From NCBI GenBank assembly GCA_000720375.1, contig JOAA01000001.1, forward strand, positions 372,001-436,000: a stretch of 64,000 nucleotides of DNA. The letters are read 5' to 3'. Source of the stretch: Rhodococcus rhodnii. Lineage in GTDB: Bacteria > Actinomycetota > Actinomycetes > Mycobacteriales > Pseudonocardiaceae. Positions 49,974-58,604 of this stretch are shown here, piece after piece. Numbering within the stretch: the stretch's first letter is position 1; the number at the start of each line of letters is the position of its first letter. The notes under the pieces were generated by a model. The model saw only the letters and a list, made by a program, of their open reading frames with translations, was not told the origin of the DNA and searched no databases. Both the position numbers and the translations under genes were made by a program.

Positions 49974-51136
49974 ACGATCTCCTCGGCCCGAAGCTGCTGG
50001 ATGTCGCTCGCGCTGTAGCCCAGCGTGCCAAGGATCTGGTCGGTGTGCTCGCCGACATCCGGCACCGGATCCATCCGCGCGGCGATCCCGTCGAGCCTCG
50101 CGGGCGGCGGCAATGCCGTCATCGTCCCGCCGGGGATGCCGACGTCCTGCCAGCGCCCGGCGAGCACCGGGTGGTCGAGGAACTCCTGAACCGAGTTGAC
50201 CCCGGCGTTCGCGATGCCCGCTTTGTCCAGCAGGGCCATGACCTCTGCGCTGTCGATCTCACGGAATCGTTGCGCGACAATGGCGTTGACTTCGTCACGG
50301 TGCTGGACGCGGGCCGATCCAGTGGCGTATCGCGGGTCGTCGACAAGCTCGGGCCGGTCAAGGAACTGCTCGCACAACGAGACCCATTCGCGCTCGTTCT
50401 GGATCGAGAACAGCACGTCTTTGCCGTCGGCCGCGGTGTAGGCGCCATACGGGGAAATCGTGGCGTGTTGCGTACCGACTCGGGGTGGTTGTGTTCCGCT
50501 GTAACGGGTGTAGTACGCGGGCTGTCCCATCCACTCGGCCAGAGCGTCGAACAACGTCACGTCTACCGAACGGGCTTTCCCTGTCATGGCACGGGTGTAG
50601 AGCGCGGTGAGAATTCCCGAGTACGCGTACATTCCAGCCGCGATGTCCGCAACGGACACTCCGACGCGTGCGGCTCCCTCCGGCGTTCCTGTCAATGACA
50701 CGAGCCCGGTTTGGCACTGCACAAGGAGGTCGTACGCTTTGCGGTCCGCCCATGGTTCGCCGTATCCGGAGATCGTGCATGTGATGAGCTTTTCGTACGT
50801 CAGGCTGTCCTTGTCCAGCCCGAGCCTCGCGGCCGCCCCCGGGGCGAGGTTCTGTACGAAGACGTCTGCATCTGCCAGCAGCCGATGCAGGATTTCCCGG
50901 CCGCGCTCGGATTTCAGGTCGAGCGTGAGCGATTCCTTCGATCGGTTCAGCCATACGAAGTAGCTGGACTGGCCGTGCACTGTGGTGTCGTAGCGGCGGG
51001 CGAAATCGCCGCCGCCCGGACGTTCCACTTTGATCACCCGGGCACCCAGATCGGCCAGTTGCCGGGTCGCGAACGGCGCGGCCACGGCCTGCTCAAGGCT
51101 GACGACGGTGACACCGGCGAGCGGAAGATCAGTCAC
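49970..51136 (-). CDS. CaiB/BaiF family (class III) CoA-transferase
   Basis: A 388-residue class III CoA-transferase: LAGVTVVSLEQAVAAPFATR, QLADLGARVIKVERPGGGDF, LNRSKESLTLDLKSERGREI, and YDLLVQCQTGLVSLTGTPEG, where the Asp of YDLLVQ is the family's catalytic aspartate. It moves CoA between carboxylic acids. With the coupled acyl-CoA dehydrogenase it forms a typical activate-then-oxidise pair. The gene starts 9 bp after the radical SAM stop on the same strand. The acid substrate is unknown. Confidence 0.92.
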   Translation of the reverse strand: MTDLPLAGVTVVSLEQAVAAPFATRQLADLGARVIKVERPGGGDFARRYDTTVHGQSSYFVWLNRSKESLTLDLKSERGREILHRLLADADVFVQNLAPGAAARLGLDKDSLTYEKLITCTISGYGEPWADRKAYDLLVQCQTGLVSLTGTPEGAARVGVSVADIAAGMYAYSGILTALYTRAMTGKARSVDVTLFDALAEWMGQPAYYTRYSGTQPPRVGTQHATISPYGAYTAADGKDVLFSIQNEREWVSLCEQFLDRPELVDDPRYATGSARVQHRDEVNAIVAQRFREIDSAEVMALLDKAGIANAGVNSVQEFLDHPVLAGRWQDVGIPGGTMTALPPPARLDGIAARMDPVPDVGEHTDQILGTLGYSASDIQQLRAEEIV

Positions 51137-51145
51137 CCCGTTACT

Positions 51146-52951
51146 TTAACGGCCCCTCGTGGCAGGCAGGGCGAGTGAGAGCGCCAGCGACTCGTCGAGG
51201 AACATCAGGCCACGCTGTTCGAACTGGGCGAACGCGTCCTCGATCGCCCGCACCGGCACGTCGAGACCGAGCTTGTCCCGGACCGCCGGCGCGGTCGTCG
51301 GGCGGTCACTGCACGCCAGGTAAATGCGCGCGAGTGTGTCGCGGAATGTGTACGTTCCCTCACGGCCTTCGTGCCTGCCATCGTAGATCTGCAGGTATCC
51401 CGGCGATGACCAGTACGTCAGGATCGGCCGCTGCTTCGCCTCCCAGCGATCGCTCCACAGGGCCACTTCTCTGGCCAGGTCGGCGTATGTCTCCGCGGGC
51501 AGCGCGTCATCCATTTCGTATTCGAAGAAGTACGCGACCTTGTCGAGGTCGATTGTCTTCGGGTAAACGTACTGGTAGCTGCGTTCCGGTGCCCGATGCC
51601 GCATTGTGAACCGGGTGTACATCGGGCTGAATCGCTCCAACCAGACGCGTGCGGCACCACCAGGCGGCTGCAGATGCACGAGATTCGGAACAACGGCCGC
51701 TTGCTTGGCGTAGTCATCGGCGGTTTCGCCGGGAAATCCCCACAGGATGTTCCAGCCGACGTCGATTCCGTAGTACCGTGCCCAGCGCAGGAGGTTGACG
51801 TTCTGCGCCGCCCTGACTCCCTTGTCCATCAGGCGAAGAACGTGGGAGCTCAACGATTCCAGGCCGGGCTGCAGGTGCGTGACACCACCCGTGGCGAGGA
51901 GCTTGAGCTGGGCGCGGGTCAGGTTCGCTTTGACCTCGTAGAAGAACTCGTAGTCCGAACCGCTGTCGACGATCGCGGGGAAGACTTCCTTGAGGTAGCG
52001 CGGATCCATGATGTTGTCGACGGCCTCGAACCGGAACACGCCGTATCGCCGTGCCTGTCCCGCCAGTTCAGCCAGCACCCGTTCCGGCGACTTGGCGCGG
52101 AACTTCATCGTCGTGCCGTTGAGACCACAGAACGTGCAATGGTGTTTGGCTCCCCACCAGCAGCCACGGGCCGACTCGAACGGAAGCCACGCGATTTCCG
52201 GCAGCAGGCCGACTTTCTCGGCACGCTCGAAGTATTCGTCGTACACCGGCACTGGCGTCTCGTCGAGTGCCTCAAGAGGTGGCTCCGCGGGTGTCGCGCC
52301 GTCCCGGCTCGCAACACCCGGCACCGCCAACGGATCAGTGCCATCCGCCAATGCCTTGAGCAGCTTGGGAAACGCGGTGTCGCCTTCGCCGATTACGGCG
52401 TAGTCCACGCAATCGACCGACCGAACAAGCTCCAGGCCCATCTCACCGTCGAAATTGGCCCCGCCGAAGACCGTGACAATGCTCGGGTAACGTTCCTTCA
52501 ACCGTCGCGCCAAGGCGAACGATGGGGTGTTCTGCTGGAACGTACAGCTGAACCCGACTACTTGCACCTCATGCCAGGGAAAGTCCTCGACCAGGTCGTC
52601 GAGGAACGCAGGCACATCATGGTCGCGTGTCCGCGTCAGCCGGTCACGGACGCGCCCCAAACCCGCCAAATAGGACAGTTCAGCTTCGAACTCCTCGGCG
52701 AATACGGCCTCCCGATCGGGCGCGTCCGCGCCGAACGCCTCGACCGAGAACAACCAGTCACCGACCATCCGGCCACGCATGTCCGCGAGCGCCTGGTAGT
52801 ACTCGATCCCGACGCGTGCGGCGAAGTCGAGGTTCGCGTGCACCGTACGCACCGGGAAACCGTTCGCCTCGCCGATCGCCCGCAGCAGTCCCAATTGGAT
52901 GGACGGACGATCGACGTGCATGAACGGCATCGAGACGAGAACTGTGTGCAC
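51146..52951 (-). CDS. B12-binding radical SAM RiPP maturase (rSAM_ocin_1-like)
   Basis: A 601-residue enzyme with an N-terminal cobalamin-binding-like domain (about 1-200, VLVSMPFMHVDRPSIQLGLL, VVGFSCTFQQNTPSFALARR, VFGGANFDG) and a radical SAM domain with cluster cysteines Cys264, Cys272 and Cys275 in ARGCWWGAKHHCTFCGLNG. The spacing is CX7CX2C instead of CX3CX2C. The RGCWWG...CTFCGLNG block is the mark of RiPP maturation radical SAM protein 1, predicted to alter ribosomal peptides, often by C-methylation. The GTG start is 2 nt after the stop of the 90-aa candidate precursor. Confidence 0.88.
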   Translation of the reverse strand: MHTVLVSMPFMHVDRPSIQLGLLRAIGEANGFPVRTVHANLDFAARVGIEYYQALADMRGRMVGDWLFSVEAFGADAPDREAVFAEEFEAELSYLAGLGRVRDRLTRTRDHDVPAFLDDLVEDFPWHEVQVVGFSCTFQQNTPSFALARRLKERYPSIVTVFGGANFDGEMGLELVRSVDCVDYAVIGEGDTAFPKLLKALADGTDPLAVPGVASRDGATPAEPPLEALDETPVPVYDEYFERAEKVGLLPEIAWLPFESARGCWWGAKHHCTFCGLNGTTMKFRAKSPERVLAELAGQARRYGVFRFEAVDNIMDPRYLKEVFPAIVDSGSDYEFFYEVKANLTRAQLKLLATGGVTHLQPGLESLSSHVLRLMDKGVRAAQNVNLLRWARYYGIDVGWNILWGFPGETADDYAKQAAVVPNLVHLQPPGGAARVWLERFSPMYTRFTMRHRAPERSYQYVYPKTIDLDKVAYFFEYEMDDALPAETYADLAREVALWSDRWEAKQRPILTYWSSPGYLQIYDGRHEGREGTYTFRDTLARIYLACSDRPTTAPAVRDKLGLDVPVRAIEDAFAQFEQRGLMFLDESLALSLALPATRGR

Positions 52952-52953
52952 GG

Positions 52954-53226
52954 CTACGGCTTGATGTACCTGGAGCAGTACTTGCCACAGACGTGCAGAT
53001 CGCCCTCCGCGCCGTTGTCGTAGCTGACGGTCAGCCGCGTCCTGCCGCCGCGGAAGGCCTCGCCGAACTCGGTGGCATAGGACTGGAAACTGTCCATGAT
53101 CGTGTCGGCCGCACCGGCGATCATCTTGTCGAACAGCAGCCGGTCGGCGTCCGACAGGTCCCTAGCGAACTTGTCGATCCTCGGCAGCAGGGCGGCGAAG
53201 TCCTGTGCGCTGGTGGTGTCGTCCAT
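52954..53226 (-). CDS. Candidate RiPP precursor peptide
   Basis: A 90-residue peptide (AAGGGGAG before its ATG) directly upstream of the radical SAM gene. Residues 1-60 are helical and acidic, leader-like (LLPRIDKFARDLSDADRLLF, DKMIAGAADTIMDSFQSYAT). The C-terminal 35 residues change character: GGRTRLTVSYDNGAEGDLHV then CGKYCSRYIKP, with the only two cysteines and several Tyr, Ser, Thr and Arg as possible modification sites. There is no classical double-Gly site, though GEAFRGG and EGD are candidates. I know no matching family, so the precursor role rests on size, composition and position. Confidence 0.6.
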   Translation of the reverse strand: MDDTTSAQDFAALLPRIDKFARDLSDADRLLFDKMIAGAADTIMDSFQSYATEFGEAFRGGRTRLTVSYDNGAEGDLHVCGKYCSRYIKP

Positions 53227-53244
53227 CTCTCCCCTTCGTGGTGG

Positions 53245-55941
53245 TTATCCCAGTTTGGCTCTGACCTCGTCGGCTTCCGGAATTCCGATCTGCTCGAACT
53301 TCTCGACCGCGCGTTGCCAGGCGATGTGGGCCGACTCGATGTCGCCCGCGTTCTTGTACGCGTCTCCCAACGAGGTCAGGGCGATGGCCTCGGAGTGCCG
53401 GTTGCCCAGCTCGCGGTTGACGTCGACCGACGACTGATGACAGACGATCGCGCGCTCGTGATCGCCGAGGCGGCTGTAGGCCAGCCCGAGGCTGTCCCAC
53501 GTCTGTGCCGCGCCCACGCTGTCGCCGAGTTTCAGTTGCAGGTTTATGGCTTTCTGGCAGTAGTTGAGCGCGTCGACGTGTGCGCCGAGCAGCGCGTGCA
53601 GGAATCCGACGGCGTTGAGCGCCCGGCCTTCTCCCGGCTTGTGACCGGCGGCCCGGAACACGTCCAGGCAGTGCTGGGCGTACTTGAGCGCTTCGGCGTG
53701 CCGGTTCTCGCGTTCCAGCATCCAGCAGAAGCATTGCAGCACAAGGCCTTCACCGAGTCGATCGCCCGCTTTGCGGTAGAGGCCGAGCGCGATGTCCAGC
53801 AGTTCGGCGCCTTCGTCGATCCGTCCGAAAAGGATATGGGACGAGCCGATGAAGCACTGTGCGTACGCCTCTTTGGCCGGATCGCCCATCCTGCGTGCCG
53901 CTTCGAGCGCGGGCAGCAGCGCGCTGAGTTGCTCGTGCCGCAATCCCCGGCGGGTGAAGTACCGGCGCAACGTCCATGCCAGCGACCAGACTTCCTCGTC
54001 GAAGCCGTGTGTCCGGTTGATGACGGCAAGCATCACGCGGTATTCGGCGTTGAACCACGCCAAGGCCCGTGCCTTGTCGGACATGGACTCCACGACGACG
54101 TAGCCGGGAAGCGCCGGGAAGTCGGGCGGATTCTCCCGGAAGGGGTCGAGCAGGCCGTCCGCGCGATTTCCACTGTGGACGTAATAGCCCAGCATGCGCC
54201 GCCGGGCGGCGTGCCGGTCGTTGTCGGCCTGGGCGAGTTCGGCGGCGTAGGCCCTCAGCAAGTCGTGGAACTCATAGCGGCCAGGGCTTTCCTCGGCGAC
54301 CAGGTGCGCACCGGCCAGTTCGGCCAACGGTGGACGGACCTGCGCGACCGGCAGGCCGGCCATGCTCGCCGCCGCGCGAATGCCGAAGTCAGGCCCGGGA
54401 TGCAGGCCCAACAACCGGAACAGCCGCGCGCTGGTCTCGTTCAACTGCAGGTAGGACCACGAAAACACGGCACGCGGATCGGTCGCCGGATCGGCGCCGG
54501 ATAACTCGTCCAAGCCCTCGCGCAGCTCGTCGGCCAGCGCGGCAAGGCTGAACTTGGGATGTGTCGCGGCCCTCGCCGCAACCACGGCCAACGCCAACGG
54601 AAGCCGCGCGCAGAGCCGGATGATCTCGTCCACCGCCTCGGACTCGGCCGCGACTCGTTCCGCGCCGATCCTCCGCGCCAGCAGAGTGCGTGCTTCGGCG
54701 ACGTCCAGCAGATCGAGCATCAGCGGATGCGCGCCCTCGGCCACCAACCCGGCCAGCTGATCCCGGCTGGTCACCAGCACCAGGCACTGCGACGAACCAG
54801 GCAGCAGCGGACGCACCTGCTCGGCGTCGCGGGCGTTGTCCAGCACGATCAGCACGCGACGGTCGGCCAGCAGACTGCGGTACAGCCCGACCTGAGCCTC
54901 GAACCCCGTCGGAACGCGTTCGCGTGGAACGTAGAAGGCATCAAGGAACCCGCGCACGGCCTCAGCGGGCGCCACCGGCGTCCCAGTTGGATCGAACCCG
55001 CGCAGGTTCAGGTACAGCTGGCCGTCGGGGAAATCCGCGCGCACCTGATGCGCCCAGTGCACGACCAGCGAGGTCTTGCCGACGCCCGCGGTCCCCGAGA
55101 CCACGACGATCCGAGCCCGCTCGAGCTTGCCCAACTGTCCTAGTTGCGCTTCCCTCCCAGCGAATCCGTAGACGTCAGGCGGAAGTTGTGCGGGCGCAGC
55201 GCTGTTCGCCCGCCGCGGTTTCGGCAGCTCGCCCCTGAGCAGCGAACTGTGCAGGGCTCGCAACTCCGGTCCGGGGTCCGTGCCCAGTTCGTCGGCAAGG
55301 CGTTGGCGGATAACGGTGTAACGGTCGAGCGCCTCCGCGTCCCGGCCCGCCGCGTGCAACGCTCGCATGAGGACGTGCTCGAACTGCTCGGCCAACGGGT
55401 ATTCGGCGGCCAGATCCCGGAAAACGTCGATGACCTGTGCGGGCCGCCCCAGCCGCAGCTCCACGTCACCCCATTGGACGATCGCATCCAGTCGTCGCCG
55501 CGACCAGCGATCCCGGACCTGCTCAACCCATTCGCCTTGAATGCCGGCAAGAGGCGTGCCCTGCCACAGCGCCAACGCCTCCGCGAGCGTCGCGGCCTTG
55601 TCGGCGTCCGCGAGGTCCTTGCTCTGCTCGACCAACTGCCAGAACCGGTGCATGTCCACCGAGCCGGGTGGTACGTCGAGGACGTACCCGGCGGGCCGGC
55701 GCACCAGCGTCGCGGCGTCCTTGAGCAGCCGCCGGATCCGGCTGAGGTGCGAGTAGAGGACGTTGCGGGCCTCGACCGGCGGTGCCTCGTTCCAGACACG
55801 GTCGATGAGCGTCTCGATCGGGACGGGTTTTCCAGCGTCCACCAGCAGGGCGGCCAGCACGGCTTGCTGACGTGGCGTTCCCACGTCGGCGAGCCTGCCT
55901 CCCGCCCTCAGCTGCACCTCCCCGAACAGCCGAAACTCCAT
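53245..55941 (-). CDS. SARP regulator with NB-ARC and TPR, first gene of the RiPP-like operon
   Basis: An 898-residue AfsR-like regulator: winged HTH (MEFRLFGEVQLRAGGRLADV, ARNVLYSHLSRIRRLLKDAA), BTAD to about 245, NB-ARC with GTAGVGKTSLVVHWAHQVRA near 285 and LPLALAVVAAR, then TPRs (YRKAGDRLGEGLVLQCFCWM, SVGAAQTWDSLGLAYSRLGD). ATG 55941 begins the HTH; the much longer open frame upstream is antisense to the sigma factor gene and is not coding. The stop is 18 bp before the candidate precursor gene, so regulator and pathway probably share a transcript, suggesting pathway-specific positive autoregulation. Confidence 0.89.
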   Translation of the reverse strand: MEFRLFGEVQLRAGGRLADVGTPRQQAVLAALLVDAGKPVPIETLIDRVWNEAPPVEARNVLYSHLSRIRRLLKDAATLVRRPAGYVLDVPPGSVDMHRFWQLVEQSKDLADADKAATLAEALALWQGTPLAGIQGEWVEQVRDRWSRRRLDAIVQWGDVELRLGRPAQVIDVFRDLAAEYPLAEQFEHVLMRALHAAGRDAEALDRYTVIRQRLADELGTDPGPELRALHSSLLRGELPKPRRANSAAPAQLPPDVYGFAGREAQLGQLGKLERARIVVVSGTAGVGKTSLVVHWAHQVRADFPDGQLYLNLRGFDPTGTPVAPAEAVRGFLDAFYVPRERVPTGFEAQVGLYRSLLADRRVLIVLDNARDAEQVRPLLPGSSQCLVLVTSRDQLAGLVAEGAHPLMLDLLDVAEARTLLARRIGAERVAAESEAVDEIIRLCARLPLALAVVAARAATHPKFSLAALADELREGLDELSGADPATDPRAVFSWSYLQLNETSARLFRLLGLHPGPDFGIRAAASMAGLPVAQVRPPLAELAGAHLVAEESPGRYEFHDLLRAYAAELAQADNDRHAARRRMLGYYVHSGNRADGLLDPFRENPPDFPALPGYVVVESMSDKARALAWFNAEYRVMLAVINRTHGFDEEVWSLAWTLRRYFTRRGLRHEQLSALLPALEAARRMGDPAKEAYAQCFIGSSHILFGRIDEGAELLDIALGLYRKAGDRLGEGLVLQCFCWMLERENRHAEALKYAQHCLDVFRAAGHKPGEGRALNAVGFLHALLGAHVDALNYCQKAINLQLKLGDSVGAAQTWDSLGLAYSRLGDHERAIVCHQSSVDVNRELGNRHSEAIALTSLGDAYKNAGDIESAHIAWQRAVEKFEQIGIPEADEVRAKLG

Positions 55942-56043
55942 GAATCTCGATGCTTGTCGGTCCGCAAGATTGCTGCAAGGTCCACGAGCAGGGCGTGGCG
56001 AAATCGTGAAGCCGGTCGGTTGCTCACCGAGCGGGGGAAGACG

Positions 56044-56625
56044 ATGGTTCTGACGGCTCTTGTGCACGGCGCGACGCGCGGACAAGCCTGGGCGTGGACG
56101 ACGCTGGTCGAGCGATATCGGCCGCTGATGTCGGCGATCTGCCGCAATCTCGGCATCACGGGCGTGGACGCGGACGACGTAGCCGGGACAGTGTGGCTTC
56201 GCCTGGTGGCGAACATGACGACGATTCGTGACCCGGAGGCCTTGCCGGGCTGGATCGTGACGACCACGCGCCGGGAATGCCTGCAGACGCTCCGGGACCG
56301 GAGCCGCCAGGTGACTCAGGAGACTGAGGACATGGTGGACGTGTCGTGCCCGGGACCGGACAGCCGGCTGCTGGTGGACGAACGTCGGGATGCGCTGCGG
56401 GAGGCTATTGACGGACTGTCCGATAGGGACCAGCAGTTGTTGTCGATGCTGTTCGCGGATCCACCGATTCCCTACGCCGAGATCAGTGCGCGACTGGGGA
56501 TGCCAATTGGGGCTATTGGGCCGACCAGGCAGCGGTGTCTCGCACGGGTACGCCGGAGTCCGGGCATCGCCGCACTGCTGGTCAACGAGTGTCACGCTAA
56601 TAGGAGGCAGGCGGAGGCCGTTTGA
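56044..56625 (+). CDS. ECF-type RNA polymerase sigma factor
   Basis: A 193-residue sigma-70 family protein. Region 2 (WTTLVERYRPLMSAICRNLG, DADDVAGTVWLRLVANMTTI, LPGWIVTTTRRECLQTLRDR) and region 4 (DGLSDRDQQLLSMLFADPPI, PYAEISARLGMPIGAIGPTR) are clear. The ATG at 56044 has GGGGGAAG upstream. No anti-sigma gene is adjacent; the next gene downstream is a Ser/Thr kinase, and kinase-linked ECF groups exist, so phosphorylation control is conceivable. It is divergent from the SARP gene across about 100 bp. Confidence 0.86.
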   Translation: MVLTALVHGATRGQAWAWTTLVERYRPLMSAICRNLGITGVDADDVAGTVWLRLVANMTTIRDPEALPGWIVTTTRRECLQTLRDRSRQVTQETEDMVDVSCPGPDSRLLVDERRDALREAIDGLSDRDQQLLSMLFADPPIPYAEISARLGMPIGAIGPTRQRCLARVRRSPGIAALLVNECHANRRQAEAV

Positions 56626-56798
56626 TACAGGGATTTCGGTTTTGGTTCGGGTTCCGGCAGGTGGCCAGGCTGGCACGAAGGTGACGATTGCCCTGTGGCC
56701 CAGGATGCGAAACAGACAAGAGTTGCCCAACGACCATCGTGCGCGTGTGCCCCGGATGTCCGAATCGAGGGCTAGGCCGTGTGGCCTATGGTTGGGAC

Positions 56799-58544
56799 GT
56801 GCGCTCTCGTCGGTTGATCGCCGGTCGTTATCGGCTGGAAGAGCAGCTCGGCTCTGGTGGAATGGGGGTGGTGTGGCGGGCGACCGATGAGGAGCTCGGC
56901 CGCGTTGTCGCCATCAAACGCGCACTGCCGTTCGCCGGTACCCAGGCGAAACTCCTCAAACGGGAAGCCAAGGCCGCCGCACGCGTGAATCACCCGAACG
57001 TGGTGACGTTGTACGACGTTGTCACTTCCGGCGACGAAGTGTGGCTCGTCATGGAATACCTGCCCGCCAACACCTTGGCCAAGCAGGGCGTATTGCCGCC
57101 TGCCCGTGTCGCGCAGATCGGTGTGCAGCTTGCCGACGCGCTCACCGCGATGCACGCTGCCGGCGTTCTGCATCGCGATGTCAAGCCGAGCAATGTGTTG
57201 ATGACCAATGATGGCCGGCCCAAACTCAGTGATTTCGGGGTTTCCCGGAGCGTCCACAATGACATCACGGTGAGTGGTACCGGTGGCCTGGACGGCACGC
57301 CTGGATATCTCGCGCCCGAGGTCGCCCGTGGCGAGGATGCCACCAGTGCTTCCGACGTTTTCTCGCTTGGTGCCACGTTGTTCGCGGCGGTCGAAGGCGT
57401 TTCGCCGGTTGGTAAGGCCGACAATCCGCAGGTTTTGGTGTGGCGTGCCGCTCGGGGGGACATCGCCGAATCGCACAGTCCGCTCCGGCCCGTGCTGTCC
57501 GCTCTGCTCCGGCCTGATCCGCGGAAACGGCCCACCGCGCGGCAGGCCAAGCAGATGCTCGAGCATGCTGCCGGCGGCATCCGGCACAAGCCGCCGATCT
57601 TGGCAAGGGCGGCGATTCTGCTGGTTCTCGTGGCCACTTGGGTGCTGCTGAGCTATCCGAGTGAGTCCGCGCCTGCCGCCGCGTCCGCCGGGCCCAGTGT
57701 CGGCGATCCGGGTACCGCCGATCCGTGCTCCTTGCTCGACCCGGCCGAGCTGAAGCGGTTCGGCAATACCGACCTTGATCCGGATTACGGCAACTTCAAC
57801 CGGTGTGACGTGCTCATCCGGCCACGGGAAGGGCCTGGTGAGGTCGATGTCCGGCTGACGTTCGAGCTCGTGCCCAAGACCGGTGAGGTCCCGCCTGGCC
57901 AGACCGAACACGTCGGCCTCGTCCAGGTCGTGCGGCATCCGATCTACAACGACTCGCAGTGCATGCGGACGCTGGTCATGCCGGACAAGCGTTACGCCAT
58001 TCCGATCACCGCGAAGTTCAACCGGACCCGCTATCCCATCGACCTCTGCGCGGTCGCGGAGTCTGCCGTGAGTACCGCCCTCAGCAGGCTGAAGGGCACC
58101 ATCCCGCGTCGGGTGCTGCCACCGGCGCCGGACTCCCTCATCAACGTCGACGCGTGTGCCATGCCGGATGCGGACATTCTCGCGCTGTTCCCCGGTGTCG
58201 ACGCGAACAATCCGGAGCCCGCGTTCGGTGATTGGGAATGCCGCTGGCACAGCACAACCAGCAACAGCACGTTGATGGTCATCTTCGACCAACGGGATCC
58301 GCTCAACGCAAGTGACGGCAAGCAGACGACCTTCGCGGGCCATCCCGCGGCCGTCGAGGACAACGGATACGGCGACAACACGTGTGTGTCGTACATCCAG
58401 CATCGCAAGTACACCAACGACGATGCGCGGCCGGCCATCGAGGCGCTGCTGGTGATCGTGTTCGGCCAGCAGACAGCCGACGGCCGGCTGTGCAAACTCG
58501 TCAACGACATCTCCGAACCGCTGGCGGCCAAACTGCCTGGTTGA
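56799..58544 (+). CDS. Receptor Ser/Thr protein kinase with extracellular DUF3558-like domains
   Basis: A 581-residue PknB-type kinase. The catalytic domain (residues about 10-260) has LGSGGMGVVWRA, VAIKRA, HRDVKPSNVL, LSDFGVSRSV and GTPGYLAPEV, all intact. A membrane helix is at about 270-288. The outside part has two DUF3558-like units, starting near 308 (ADPCSLLDPAELKRFGNTDL) and near 450 (VDACAMPDADILALFPGVDA), each with paired cysteines. The GTG at 56799 is preferred because relatives start just before the glycine loop; the frame is open to 56688. A FHA-domain gene follows. Confidence 0.88.
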   Translation: MRSRRLIAGRYRLEEQLGSGGMGVVWRATDEELGRVVAIKRALPFAGTQAKLLKREAKAAARVNHPNVVTLYDVVTSGDEVWLVMEYLPANTLAKQGVLPPARVAQIGVQLADALTAMHAAGVLHRDVKPSNVLMTNDGRPKLSDFGVSRSVHNDITVSGTGGLDGTPGYLAPEVARGEDATSASDVFSLGATLFAAVEGVSPVGKADNPQVLVWRAARGDIAESHSPLRPVLSALLRPDPRKRPTARQAKQMLEHAAGGIRHKPPILARAAILLVLVATWVLLSYPSESAPAAASAGPSVGDPGTADPCSLLDPAELKRFGNTDLDPDYGNFNRCDVLIRPREGPGEVDVRLTFELVPKTGEVPPGQTEHVGLVQVVRHPIYNDSQCMRTLVMPDKRYAIPITAKFNRTRYPIDLCAVAESAVSTALSRLKGTIPRRVLPPAPDSLINVDACAMPDADILALFPGVDANNPEPAFGDWECRWHSTTSNSTLMVIFDQRDPLNASDGKQTTFAGHPAAVEDNGYGDNTCVSYIQHRKYTNDDARPAIEALLVIVFGQQTADGRLCKLVNDISEPLAAKLPG

Positions 58545-58604
58545 GCGTTCGGGAGGGCTCCCACACGAAAGGGGTTAGCTGTGCTCATCGGAAGGAGCAA
58601 GCCC

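Noticed and set aside
55942..56730. N-terminal extension of the SARP frame by about 260 codons
   Set aside because: The extension is antisense to the ECF sigma factor gene and unrelated to SARP proteins; the ATG at 55941 begins the HTH directly.
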